In this document: piece after piece, positions 36,701 through 50,478 of the stretch
Layout of the letters: every line of letters begins with the position of its first letter
Position numbering within the stretch: the first letter of the stretch is position 1
Source of the DNA: Aristolochia californica
Taxonomy: Eukaryota; Streptophyta; Magnoliopsida; Piperales; Aristolochiaceae
NCBI GenBank assembly: GCA_029961685.1
Contig: JARWKL010000010.1
Coordinates: 12,235,931-12,299,930, forward strand
Direction: 5' to 3'
DNA length: 64,000 bases
Notes under the pieces: model-generated
The model's input: only the letters and a program-made list of their open reading frames with translations
Databases searched by the model: none
What the model was told of the DNA's origin: nothing
Translations under genes and position numbers: made by a program

Positions 36701-38473
36701 GAAGATGCAAATGACCTAATGATCCAAAAGTTTGAAGGAGTAGAAAAAAATTAAATTCTCAAGTTAACGTGTGGTTGGATATTTACCAGAGCCAAACAAC
36801 CGCTTTCTGCCTATCCTTCAAAATCGCAGATACTTTTTGGAATTATCTCTCTCAGCATTTGTGCATTTCAATTTTGGATGTTCAATTTTTTTTCAAATCC
36901 AAACTTTTCCCACTTTTCTCGTAAACAAAACGATCACAACAAAATGAAAATTTTAGAGTTCTTGAATGAAAAAAATTTTGAATACTATAATAAATGTAAG
37001 TGATGAAAATTATTTCACCCACTAAAAATGAACTCCAAAGTTTTGTTATCCAAGGTTGGGAAATTCCACTAGTACAACCCCTAATAGCTTGGTGGAATTT
37101 TACAAGAAAGAGATTTCTAATTGATCATAGCATGTTTTAAATGTAGTGGATATGCATTCAAGAAACATGTTGAAGAAGCAAATGACATAATGATCCAAAA
37201 ATTTCAAGGAGTAGAAAAAAATTAATTCTCAAGTTAAGGCGAGGTTGGATATTTACCTGAGCCAAACAACCCACCTTTTGCCTATCCTTCAAAATCACAG
37301 ATACTTTTTGGAATTATATCTCTCATCATTTGTGCATTTCCATTTTGGATGTTCTTTTTTTTTTCAAATCCAAACTTGTTCCACTTTTCTCGTAAAAAAT
37401 ACGATCACAATAAAATGAAAATTTAAGAGTTCTTGTATGCAAAAAAAATTGAAAACTATAATAAATGTAATTGATGAAAATTATTTCACGCACTAAAAAT
37501 GAATTCAAAAGTTTTGTTATCCATGTTCTAAAAATTCCAGTAGTACAACCCCTAATAGCTTGGAGGAATTTTTAAAAAAAGAGATGTCGAATTGATTCTA
37601 ATATGTTTTAAATGTGGTGGATATGCTTGCCAGAAACATGTTGAAGTTGTAAATGTCCTAATGATCCAAAAATTTCCAAGAGTAGAAAAAAATTAAATTC
37701 TCAAGTTAAAGTGTTGTTGGATATTTACCAGATTAAACCAACCCACTTTTTGCCTATCCTTCAAAATCAAAGATGGTTTTTGGAACTATCTCTCTTAGCA
37801 TTTGTGCATTTGCATTTTGGATGTTCAATTTTTTTTCAAATCCAAACTTGTCCCACTTTTCTCGTAAACAAAACGATTACAACAAAATGATAATTTTAGA
37901 GGTCATGTATGCTAAAAAACTTTAAAACTATAATACATGGAAGTGAAGAAAATTATTTCACGCACTTAAAATGAGCTCCAAAGTTTTGTTATCCATGTTT
38001 GGGAAATTCCACTAGTACAACCCCTAGCGTGGAGGAATTTTAAAAGAAAGATATTTCTAATTGATCCTAACTTTTTTTAAATGCGGTAGATATGCATGCC
38101 AGAAACATGTTGAATATGCAAATGACCTAATGATCCAAAAATTTCAAAGTACAAAAAAATTAAATTCTCAAGTTAATGTGTGGTTGGATGTTTACTAGAG
38201 CCAAACAACCCAGTTTTTGTATATCCTTCAAAATCACAGATACTTTTTTGAAATATCTCTCTACAGTATTTGTGCATTTCTATTTTCGATGTTCAAATTG
38301 TTTTCAAATCCAAACTTGTCCCACTTTTCTCGTAAACAAAAAAATCAGAACAAAATGATAATTTTAGAGGTCATGTATGCTAAAAAATATGAAAACTACA
38401 ATACATGTAAGTGAAGAAAATTATTTCACACATTTAACATGAACTCCAAAGTTTTGTTATCCATGTTTGGGAA

Positions 38474-40830
38474 ATTCCACTAGTACAACCCCTAATAGCT
38501 TGGTGGAATTTTATAAGAAGGAGATTGCTAATTAATCATAACATGTTTTAAATGAAGTGGATATGCAAGCCAGAAACATGTTGAAGATGCAAATGACCTA
38601 ATGATCCAAAAATTTCAAGGAGTAGAAAAAAAATAAATTCTCAAGTTAATGTGTTCTTGGATATTTACCGGAGCCAAACAACCCACTTTTTGCCTATCCT
38701 TCAAAATCACAGATACATTTTGAAATTATCTTTCTCATCATTTGCGCGTTTCCATTTTGGATGTTCATTTTTTTTTCAAATCCAAAGGTGTCCCAGTTTT
38801 CTCGTAAACAAAACGATCATAACAAAATGAAAATTTTACAATTCATGTATGCAAAAAAAATTGGAAAACTATATAAAACGCAAGTAAAAAAAATTATTTC
38901 ATGCACTAAAAATGAACTCCAAAGTTTTGTTATCCATGTTTTGGAAATTTCACTAGTACAACCCCTAATAGCTTGGTGGAATTTTAAAAGAAAGATATTT
39001 CTAATTGATCCTAACATGTTTTAAATGTTGTGGATATGCATGCCAGAAACATGTTGAAGATGCAAATGACCAAATGATCCAAAATTTTAATAGTAGAAAA
39101 AAAAATTCTCAAGCTAACGTGTGGTTCGATATTTACCAGACCCAAACAACCCACTTTTTGCCTATCCTTCAAAATGACAGATACATTTTGGAATTATCTC
39201 TCTCAGCATTTGTGCATTTTCATTTTGGACGTACAATTTTTTTTTAAAATCCAAACTTGTCCCACGTTTCTCGTTAACAAAACGATCACAACAAACTGAA
39301 AATTTTAGAGTTCATGAATGCAAAAAAATTAAAAGCTATATAATAAATGTAAGTGAATAAAATTATTTTACGCTCTAAAAATGAACTCAAAAGTTTTGTT
39401 ATCCTTGGGTGGGTAATTCCACTAGACAACCCCTAATAGCTTGGCAGAATTTTATCAGAAAGAGATTTCTAATTGTTCCAAACATGTTTTAAATGTGGTG
39501 GATATGCATGCCAGAAACATGTTGAAGATGCAAATGACCTAATGATCCAAAAATTTTAAAGAGTAGAAAAAAAATTAAATTCACAAGTTAACGTGTGGTT
39601 GGAAATTTACTAGTGCGAAACAACCCACTTTTTGCCTATCCTTCAAAATCACAGATACTTTTCATAGTTATCTAACTCAGCATTTGTGCATTTCCATTTT
39701 GGATGTAAATTTTGTTTTCAAATACAAACTTGTCGCACTTTTCTCATACACAAAACGAGCACAACAAAATGAAAATTTAAGAGTTATTGTATGGAAAAAA
39801 ATTGAAAACTATAATAAATATCAGTGAAGAAAATTATTTCATGCACTAAAAATGAACTCCAAAGTTTTGTTATCCATGTTTGGGAAATTCCACTAGTACA
39901 AACCCTAATAGTTTTGTGGAATTTTATAAGAAGGAGATTTCTAATTGATCATAACATGTTTTAAATGAGGTGGATATGCAAGCCAGAAACATGTTGAAGA
40001 TGCAAATGACCTAATGATCCAAAAATTTCAAGGAGTAGAAAAAAATTAAATTGTCAAGTTAACGTGTTGCTAGATATTTACCGGTGCCAAACAACCCACT
40101 TTTTGCCAATCCTTCAAAATCACAGATACATTTTACAATTATCTCTCTCAGCATTTGTGCATTTCCATTGTGGATGTTCAATTTTTTTTCAAATCCAAAG
40201 GTGTCCCAGTTTTCTCGTAAAAAAAACGATCACAACAAAATGAAAATTTTACATATCATGTATGCAAAAAACATTGGAAAACTAAAAAAATGCAAGTGAA
40301 AAAAATTATTTCACGCACTAAAAATGAACTCCAAAGTTTTGTTATCCATGTTTGGGAAATTCCACTAGTAGAACCCCTAATAACTTGGTAGAATTTTAAA
40401 AGAAAGATATTTCTAATTGATCCTAACATGTTTTAAATGTGATGGATATGCATGCCAAAAACATGTTGAAGATGCAAATGACCTAATGATCTAAAATTTT
40501 CATAGTAGAAAAAACAATTCTCAAGCTAACGTGTGGTTCGATATTTACCAGACCCAAACAACCCACTTTTTGCCTATCCTTCAAAATGACAGATACATTT
40601 TGGAATTATCTCTCTCAGCGTGCATTTTCATTTTGGATGTTCAAATTTTTTCAATTCCAAACTTGTCCCACTTTTCTCTTTAACAAAACGATCACAACAA
40701 AATGAAAATTTTAGAGTTCATGTATGCAAAAAAATATAAAAACTATATAATAAATGTAAGTTAAGAAAATTATTTCACGCACTAAAAATGAACTCCAAAA
40801 TTTTGTTATCCATGTTTGGGAAATTCCACT
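38474..40830. repeat. 3-mer higher-order repeat, about 1.6 copies
   Basis: CCAAAGGTGTCCCAGTTTTC at about 38783 and 40195, GGTTCGATATTTACCAGACC at about 39122 and 40534, and AATGACAGATACATTTTGG recur at an offset of 1411-1414 bp, three units. The intervening unit (39416-39887) is different. Confidence 0.78.
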
Positions 40831-43289
40831 AGTACTAACCCTAATAGCTTGGTGGAATTTGATAAGAAAAATATTTCTAATGTCCTAACATGTTTTAAAA
40901 GTAGTGGATATGCGTGCCAGAAGCATGTTGAAGATGGAAAAGATCTAATGATCCAAAAATTTTGAGTAGAAAAAAATTAAATTCACAAGTTAACGTGTGG
41001 TTGGATAAATATTTACCTGAGCCAAACAACCCACTCTTTGCCTATCCTTCAAAATCATAGATACTTATTGGAATTATCACTCTCAGAATTTGTGCATTTC
41101 CATTTTGGATGTTCAATTTTTTTCAAATCCAAAGTTGTCCCACTTTTCTCGTAAACAAAACGATCACAACATAATGAAAATTTTAGAGTTCATGTATACA
41201 AAAAAATTGAAACTATAATAAATGTAAGAGAAGAAAATTATTTCAGCCACAAAAATGAACTCCAAAATTTTGTTATCCATATTTGGGAAATTCCACTTCA
41301 ACAACCCCAAATAGCTTGGTGGAATTTTATAAGAAAGAGATTTCTAATTGATGATAACATGTTTTAAATGTGGTGGATATGCATGCCAGAAACATGTTGA
41401 AGATGCAAATGACCTAATGATCCAAAAATTTCAAGGAGAAGAAAAAAATTAAATTCTCAAGTTAACGTGTGGCTGGATATTTACCACAGCCAAACAACCC
41501 ACTTTTTGCCTAACCTTCAAAATCATAGATACTTTTTGGAATTATCTCACTCAGCATTTGTGCATTTCCATTCTGGTCGTTCAATTTTTTTTCAAATCCA
41601 AAGTTGTCCCACTTTTCTCGTAAACAAAACGATCCCAACAAAATAAAAATTTCAGAGTTCATGCATACAAAAAAAATTGAAAACTATAATAAATGAAAGA
41701 GAAGAAAATTATTTCACGCACAAAAATGAACTCCAAAGTTTTGTTATCCAAATTTGGAAAATTCCACTAGTCCAACCCCAAATAGCTTGGTAGAATTTTA
41801 TAAGAAAGAAATTTCTAATTGATCCTAACATGTTTTAAATGTCATGGATATGCATGCCAGAAACATGTTGAAAATGCAAATGACCTAATGATCCAAAAAT
41901 TTCAAGGAGTAAAAAAAAAAAAAATACTCAAGTTAACGTGTTGTTGGATATTTACCAGAGCCAAACAACCAACTTTTTGGCTATCCTTCAAAATCACAGA
42001 TAATTTTTGGAATTATCTCTCACAGCATTTTTGCATTTCAATTTTGGATGTTCGATTTTTTTTCAAATCCATACTTGTTCCACTTTTCTCGTAAACAAAA
42101 CAATTACAACAAAATGAAAATTTTAGAGTTCACGTATGCGAAAAAATTTGAAAAAAATAATACATGTAAGTGACGAAAACTCTTTCACGCACTAAAAATG
42201 AACTCCAAAGTTTTGTTATCCAGGTTTGGAAAATTCCACTAGTACAACCTCGAATAACTTGGTGGAATTTTTTAAGAAAGAGATTTCTAATTAATCCTAA
42301 CATGTTTTAAAGGTGGTGGATATGCATGCCAGAAACATGTTGAAGATGCAAATGACCTAATGATCCAAAATTTTCGAGTAAAAAAAAATTTAGTTCTCAA
42401 GTTAACGTGTGGTTGGATATTCACTAGACCCAAACAACTCACTTTTTGCCTATCCTTCAAAATGACAGATACATTTTGGAATTATCTCTCTCAGCATTTG
42501 TGCATTTCCATTTTGGATGTTCAATTTTTTTTCAAATACAAACTTGTCCCACTTTTCTCGTCAACAAAACAATTACAACAAAATCAAAATTTTAGAGTTC
42601 ATGTGTGCAAAATTTTTTGAAAACTAAAATAAATGTAGGAGAATAAAAATATTTCACGCACTAAAAATGAATACCAAAGTTTTGTTATCCATGTTTGGGA
42701 AATTCCACTAGTACAACCACGAATAGCTTGGTAGAATTTTATAAGAAAAAGATTTCTAATTAATCCTAACATGTTTTAAATGTGGTGGATATGCTTGCCA
42801 AAAACATGTTGAAGATGCAAATGACCTAATGATCCAAAAATTTCAAAGAGTAGAACAAAAATAAATTCTCAAGTTAAGGTGTGGTTGGATATTCACAAGA
42901 TCCAAACAACTCACTTTTTGCCTATCCTTTAAAATGACAGATACATTTTGGAATTATCTCTCTCAGCATTTGTGCATTTCCATTTTGGATGTTCAATTTT
43001 TTTTCAAATCCAGACATTTCTCAATTTTCTAGTTAACAAAATGCTCACAACAAAATGAAAATTTTAGAGTTCATGCAAAAAAATTTGAAATCTATAATAA
43101 ATGTAAGTGAAAATAATTATTTCACCCACAAAAAATGAATTTCAAAGTTTTGTTATCCATGTTTGGGAAATTCCACTACTACAACCCCAAATAGCTTTGT
43201 GAAATTTTATAAGAAAGAGATTTCCAACTGATCCTAACATGTTTTAAATGTGGGGGATATGCATGCCAGAAACTTGTTGAAGATGCAAA

Positions 43290-43310
43290 TGACCTAATAT
43301 TTACCACTGC
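43290..43310. repeat. ~57-bp deletion in a unit
   Basis: GCAAATGACCTAAT runs straight into ATTTACCACTGC. The GATCCAAAAATTTCAAGGAG to GTGTGGTTGGAT segment is gone, and the spacing from 43170 to 43584 is 414 bp. Confidence 0.82.
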
Positions 43311-44869
43311 AAAAAACCCACTTTTTTCCCATTCTTTAAAATCACAGATAATTTTTGGAATTATCTCTCTCAGCATTTGGGCATTTCCATTTTGGATGTT
43401 CAATTTTTTTTTTGAATCCAAACTTGTCCCACTTTTCTTGTATTCAAAATGATCACAGCAAAATGAAAATTTTAGAGTTCATGTATGCAAAAAAAATTTG
43501 AAAACTATAATAAATGTAAGAGAAGAAAATTATTTCACCCACTAAAAAATGAACTCCAAATATTTGTTATGCATGTTTGGGAAATTCCACTAGTACAAAC
43601 CCTAATTGCATGGTGGAATTTTATAAGAAAGAGATTAGTTATTGATCCTAACATGTTTTAAATGTGGTGGATATGCATGCTAGAAAGATGTTGAAGATGC
43701 AAATGACCTAATGATCCAAAACTTTCAAGGAGTAGAAAAAAATTAAATTCTCAAGTTAACGTGTGGTTGAGTATTTACCAGAGACAAACAACTCACTTTT
43801 TGCCTATTCTTCAAAATCACAGATACTTTTTTGAGTTATCTCTCTCAGCATTTGTGCATTTCTGTTTTGGATGTGCAATTTTTTTACAACTCCAAACTTG
43901 TCCCACTTTTCTTGTAAACAATACGATCAGAACAAAATGAAAATTTTAGAGTTCATGTATGCAAAAAAAATTTAAAACAAAAATAAATGAAAGTGAAGAA
44001 AATATGCTCTAAAAATAACTCAAAAGTTTTGTTATCGATGTTTGGGAACTTCCACTAGTACAACCCCTAATTGCTTGTGGAATTTTATAAGAAAGAGATT
44101 TCTAATATCCTAACATGTTTCAAATGTGGTGAATAAGCATGCAAGAAACATGTTGAAGATGCAAATGACCTAATGATCCAAAAATTTCAAGCAATAGAAA
44201 AAAATTAAATTCTCAAGCGAACGTGTTGTTGGATATTTACCAAAGCCCAACAACCCACTTTTTGCCTATCCTTCAAAATCACATATACTTTTTGGAATTA
44301 TCTCTCTCAGCATTTGTGCATTTGCATTTTGGATGTTCAATATTTTTTCAAATCCATACTTGTCCAACTTTTCTCGTAAACAAAACGATCAAATCAAAAT
44401 GAAAATTTTAGAGTTCAAGTATGCAAAAAAATTTGAAACCTATAATAAATGTAAGAAAAGAAAATTATTTCATGCTCTAAAAATGAACTCCCCAGTTTTG
44501 TTATCCATGTTTGGGAAATTCCTCTAGTACAATGCCTAATAGCTTGGTGGAATTTTATAAGAAAGAGATTTCTAATTGATCCTAGCATGTTTTAAATGTG
44601 GTGAATATGTATGCCAGAAACATGTTGAAGATGCAAATGACCCAATAATCCAAAAAATTCATGGAGGAGGAAAAAATTAAATTCTTTAGTTAACGTGTGG
44701 TTGGATATTTACCAGAGCCACACAACCCACTTTTTGCTTATCCTTCAAAATCACCGATACTTTTTGGAATTATCCCTCTCAGCATTTGTGCATTTCCATT
44801 TTGGATGTTCAAGTTTTTTCCAAATCCAAACATGTCCCACTTTTCTCGTAAACAAAACAGTCACAACAA

Positions 44870-44900
44870 TATGAAAATTTTAGATATGATAAAGGTAAGT
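44870..44900. repeat. first ~444-bp subfamily unit (28-bp deletion marker)
   Basis: AAAATTTTAGATATGATAAA lacks the GAGTTCATGTATGC...AACTATAAT part. Reading left to right this is the first unit of the short type. Similar markers are near 46710 (variant), 49508, 49955, 50398, 51312, 53165, 55022, 55466, 56838, 58700, 59140, 59585, 60032, 62340, 62785, 63225 and 63668. Confidence 0.88.
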
Positions 44901-45419
44901 GAAGAAAATTATTTCACCCACTAAAAATGAACACCAAAGTTTTGTTATCTATGTTTGGGAAATTCCACTAGTACAACCCTTAATAACTTGGTGCAATTTT
45001 ATAAGAAAGAGAATTCTAATTCATCCTACCATGTGGTTGGTATGCATGCAAGAAACATTTTGAAGATAAAAATGACCTAATCATCCAAAAATTTCGAGTA
45101 AAAAAAAATTGAATTCTCAAGTTATCGTCTGGTTGGATATTTACCAGAGCCAAACAACCATTTTTTCCCTATCCTTCAAAATAACAGATACTTTTTGAGA
45201 TTATCTCTCTCAGCATTTGCGCATTTCCATTTTGGATGTTCAATTTTTTTTAAATCCAAAATTGCCCCACTTTTCTCGAAAACAAAACAATCACAACAAA
45301 TTGAAAATTTGAGAGTTCAAGTAACCAAAAAACTTTGAAAACTATAATAAATGTTAGTGAAGAAAATTATTTCATGCACTAAAAATCAACTCCAAAGTTT
45401 GGTTATCCATGTTTTGGAA

Positions 45420-48400
45420 ATTCCGCTAGTACAACCCCTAATAGCCTGGTGGAATTTTATAGGAAAGTGATTTCTAATTGATCCTAGCATGTTTTAAATG
45501 TGGTGGATATGTATGTACGAAACAAGTTGAAGATGCAATGACCTAATGATCCAAAAATTTCAAGGAGTAAAAAAAAATTAAATCCTCAAGTTTTCTTCTG
45601 GATGGATATTTACCAGAGCCAAAGAACCCTCATTTTGCCTATCCTTCAACATCACATATACTTTTTGAAATTTTCTCTCTCAGCATTTGTGCATTTCATT
45701 TTGGATGTTCAATTTTTTTTCAAATCCAAACTTGTACCATATATCTCGTCAACAAAACGATCACAACAAAATGAAAATTTTAGAGTTCATGTAACCAAAA
45801 AAAATTGAAAACTATAGTAAATGTAAGTGAAGAAAATTATTTCACGCACTAAAAATGAACTCCAAAGTTTTGTTATCCATGTTTGGGAAATTCCTCTTGT
45901 AAAACCCCTAATAGCTCTGTGGAATTTTATAAAAAAGAAAATTCTAATTGATCCTTACATGTTTTAAATGTGGTGGGTTTGCATGCCAGAAACATGTTGA
46001 AGATGCAAATGTCCTAAAGATCAAAAAATTTCAAGGTGTAAAAAAAATTAAATTCTCATTGGTTGGATATTTACCAGAACCAAAAACCCCACTTTAACCT
46101 ATCCTTCAAAATCATAAATACTTTTGGAAATTATCACTCTCAGCATTTTTGCATTTCCATTTTGGATGTTCAATTTTTTTCCAAATCCAAACTTGTCCCA
46201 CTTTGCTCGTAAACAAACGATCACAACAAATTGAATATTTAAGAGTTTCAATAAGAAAATTTTGAAAACTATAATAAATGTAAGTGAAGAAAACTATTTT
46301 ACTCATTGAAAATGAACTGCAATGTTTTGTTATCCATGTTTGGGAAATTCCACTAGTACAACCCCTAATAGCTTTGTGGAATTTTATATGAATGAGATTT
46401 CTAATTGATCCTAACATGTTTTAAATGTGGTAGATATGCATGCCAGAAACATGTTGAAGATGCAAAAGACCTAATGATCTAAAAATTTCAAGAAGTAGAA
46501 AAAATGAAATTCTCAAGTTAACGTGTGGTTGGATATTTACCAGATCCAAACAACCCACTTTTTGCCTATCCTTCAAAATCAGAGATACTTTTTGGAATTA
46601 TCTCTCTCAGCATTTGTGCATTTCCAATTTGGATGTTCAATTTTTTTTCAAATCCAAAGTTGTCCCACTTTTCTCATAAACAAAACGATCACAACAAAAT
46701 GAAAATTTTATATTAATAAATGTAAGTGAAGAAATTTATTTCACACACTAAAAATGAACTCCAAAGTTTTGTTATCCCTGTTTGGGAAATTCCACTAGTA
46801 GAACCCTTAATAGCTTGGGGGAATTTGATAAGAAAGAAAATTCTAATTGATCCTAACATGTTTTAAATGTGGTGGATATGCCTGCCAGAAACATGCTGAA
46901 GATGCAAATGACCAAATGATCCAAAAATTTCAAGGACTAAAAAAAATTAAATTCTCAAGTTATCATGTGGTTGGATATTTACCAGAACCAAACAACCCAC
47001 TTTTTGCCTATTCTACAGAATCACAGATACTTTTTGAAGTTATGTCTCTCAGCATTTGTGCATTTCTATTTTGGATGTTCAATTTTTTTTCAAATCCAAA
47101 CTTGTCCCTCTTTTCTAGTAAATAAAACGATCACAACAAATTGAAAATTTTAGGGTTGATGTAACCAAAAAAATTTGAAAACTATAATAAATGAAGTTAA
47201 GAAAACTATTTCACGCACTAAAAATGAACTCCAAAGTTTTTTTATCGATGTTTGGGAAATTCCACTAGTACAACCCCTAATAGCTTGGTGGAATTTTATA
47301 AGAAAGAGATTTCTAATTGATCCTAACATGTTTTAAATGTGGTGGGTATGCACGCCAGAAACATATTGATGATGCAAATTACCTAATGATCCAAAAATTT
47401 CAAGGAGTAGAAAAAAATTAAATTCTCAAGTTAATGTGTGGTTCGATATTTAATAGAGCCGAACAACCCACTTTTTGCCTATTCTTCAAAATTACATATA
47501 ATTTTTTGAATTATATCTCTCAGCATTTGTTTATTTCCATTTTGGATGTCCATTTTTTTTTCAAATCCAAACTTGTCCCACTTTTCTCGTAAACAAAACG
47601 ATCACAACAAAATGAAAATTTTAGAGTTCATGTATGCAAAAAAATTTCAAAACTATAATAAATGTAAGTGAAGTAAAATTTTTCACTCTCTAAAAATAAA
47701 CCCCAAAGTTTTGTTATCAATGTTTGGGAAATTCCACTAGTACAACCCCAAATAGCTCTATGGAATTTTATAAGAAAGAGATTTCTAATCTCCTAACATG
47801 TTGTAAATGTGGTGGATATGCATGCCAGAAACATATTGAAGATGCATATGACCTAATGATCCAAAAATTTGAAGGAGTAGAAAAAAATAAAATTCTCCAG
47901 TTAACATGTTGTTGGATATTTACCTAAGCCAAACAACCCAGCTTTTGCCTATCCTTCAAAATCACAGATACTTTTTGGAATTTTATCTCTCAATATTTGT
48001 GCATTTACATTTTGGATCTTCAATTTTTTTCACATCCAAACTTGTCCCACTTTCCTCGTAAACAAAACGATCACAAAAAAATGAAAATTTTAGAGTTCAT
48101 GTATGCAAAAAAAAATTGAAAACTATAATAAATGTAAGTGTAGAAAATTATTTCACGCACTAAAAATGAACTCCAAGGTTATGTTCTCCATGTTTGGGAA
48201 ATTCTCCTAGTACAACCCCTAATAGCTTCGTGCTATTTTATATGAAAAAGATTTTTGATTGATCCTTGCATGTTTTAAGTGTGGTAGATATGCATGCCAG
48301 AAACATGTTGATGATGCAAATGACCTAATGATCCAAAAATTTCAAGGAGTAGAAAAAAATTAAATTCTCAAGTTAACGTGTGCTTCAATATTTACCAGAG

Positions 48401-50478
48401 CCAAACAACCCACTTTTTGCCTATCCATCAAAATCAGATATACTTTTTGGAATTATCTCTCTCAGCATTTGTGCATTTCCATTTTGGATATTCAATTTTT
48501 TGTAAAATCCATACTTGTCCCACTTTTCTCGTAAACAAAACTATCACAACAAAATGAAAATTTTAGAGTTCATGTATGCCAAAAAATTTAAAAACTTTAA
48601 TTAATGTAAGTGAAAAAATTTATTTCACGCACTAAACATGAACTCCTTAGTTTTGTTATCCATGTTTAGGAAATTCCACTAGTACAACCCCTAATAGTTT
48701 GGGGGAATTTTATAAGCAAGAGATTTCTAATTAATGCTAACTTGTTTTAAATGTTGTAGATATGGATGCCAAAAACATGTTGAAGATGCAAATGACCTAA
48801 TGATCCAAAAATTTCAAGGAGTAGAAAAAAGATAAATTCTCAAGTTAACGTGTGGTTGGATATTTACAAGAGCGAAACAACCCACTTTTGTCCTATCCTT
48901 CAAAATCGCATGTACTTTTTGGAATTATCTCTCTCAGCATTTGTGTATTTCCATTTTGGATGTTCAATTTTTTTTCTAATCCATACTTGTCCCACTTTTC
49001 TCATAAACAAAACTATCAAAACAAAATGAAAATTTTAGAGTTCATGTATGCCAAAAAATTTTAAAACTATAATAAATGTAAGTGAAAAAAATTATTTCAA
49101 GCACTAAAAATGAACTCCAAAGTTTTGTTATGCATGTTTGGGAAATTCCACTAGTACAACCCCAAATAGCCTGGTGGAATTTTATATGAAAGAGGTTTCT
49201 AATTGATCCTAACATGTTGTAAATGTGGTGGATATGCATGCCAGAAACATGTCGAAGATGCAAATGACCTAATGATCCTTAAATTTCAAGGAGTAGAAAA
49301 AAATTAAATTCTCAAGTTAACGTGTGGTTGGATATTTACTAGAGCCAAACAACCCACTTTTTTCCTATCTTTCAGAATCAGAGATACTTTCTTCAATTAT
49401 CTCTCTCAGCACTTGTGCATTTCCACTTTGGATGTTCAATATTTTTTCATATCCAAACTAGTCCCACTTTTCTCATAAACAAAACGATCACAACAAAATC
49501 AAAATTTTAGATATGATAAATGTAAGTGACGAAAATTATTTCATGCACTAAAAATGAACTCCAATGTTTTTTTATCCATTTTTCTGAAATTCGACTTGTA
49601 CAACCCCTAATAGCTTGGTGGATTTTTATAAGAAAGAGATTTCTAATTGATCCTAACATGTTTTAAATGTGGTGGATATGCATGCCCAAAACATGTTGAA
49701 GATGCAAATGACCTAACGATCCAAAAATTTCACATAGTACAAAAAAATTAAATTCTCAAGTAAACGTGTTGTTGGACATTTAGGAGAGCCAAACAACCAA
49801 CTTTTTGCCTATCCTTCAAAAACACAGATACTTTTTGGAATTATCTCTCTCAGCATTTGTGCATTTCCATTTTGGATGTTCAATTTCTTTTAAATCCAAC
49901 TTGACCCAGTTTTTTCATAAACAAACCGATCACAACAAAATGAAAATTTTAGATATGAGAAAATGTAAGTGAAGAAAATTATTTGACGTACTAAAAATGA
50001 ACTAAGTAGTTTATTTATCCATGTTTTGGAAATTCCACTAGTACAACCCCTAATAGCTTCGTGAAATTTTATAAGAAAGAGAATTCTAATTGATCCTAAC
50101 ATGTTTTAAATGTGGTGGATATGCATGCCAGAAACATGTTGAAGATGCAAATGACCTAATGATCCAAAAATTTCATGGAGTAGAAAATAACTTAAATTCT
50201 CAAGTTAACGTGTGGTTGGATATTTACCGAAGCCAGACAACCCAATTTTTTCCTATCCTTCAAAATCACAGATACTTTTTGGAATTATATTTCTCAACAT
50301 TTGTGCATTTCCATTTTGGATGTTCAATTTTTTTTCAAATCCAAACCTCTCCAACTTTTTTCGTAAACAAAACGATCACAACAAAGTGAAAATTTTAGTT
50401 ATGATAAATGTAAGTGAAGAAAATTATTTCATACACTAAAAATGAAGTCCAAAGCTTTTTTTATCCTTGTTTGGGAAA
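45420..50478. repeat. higher-order block A (11 units)
   Basis: The units in this interval match those of 50478-55547 in order. For example, CTTCAACATCACA with TTTGAAATTTTCTCTC occurs near 45650 and 50710, AGAACCCTTAATAGC near 46800 and 51404, and the unit variant with GGCTCTATGGAATTTT or AGCTCTATGGAATTTT at 47750 and 52352. GCTTCGTG...GAAAAAGATTT follows at 48224 and 52823, and short 444-bp units come near the end. Unit number differs by insertion or loss of one or two units, so this is a diverged relative rather than a perfect copy. Confidence 0.72.

Larger units (their letters stand above)
12364..44518. repeat. satellite domain 2: mostly regular ~472-bp units
   Basis: There are about 69 units. 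Landmarks run 12364, 12833, 13305, 13772, 14246, 14717, 15189, 15661, 16130, 16602, 17060, 17532, 17997, 18469, 18941, 19413, 19884, 20244, 20662, 21137, 21609, 22075, 22547, 23018, 23483, 23956, 24430, 24905, 25377, 25849, 26322, 26702, 27174, 27646, 28120, 28615, 29087, 29555, 30028, 30488, 30959, 31433, 31902, 32378, 32820, 33292, 33786, 34247, 34708, 35180, 35652 and then about every 470 bp to 43170, 43584, 44050 and 44518. Most spacings are 465-475. Exceptions are 360, 418, 380, 495, 442, 494 and 414, each explained by a local deletion or short duplication listed separately. Confidence 0.92.
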
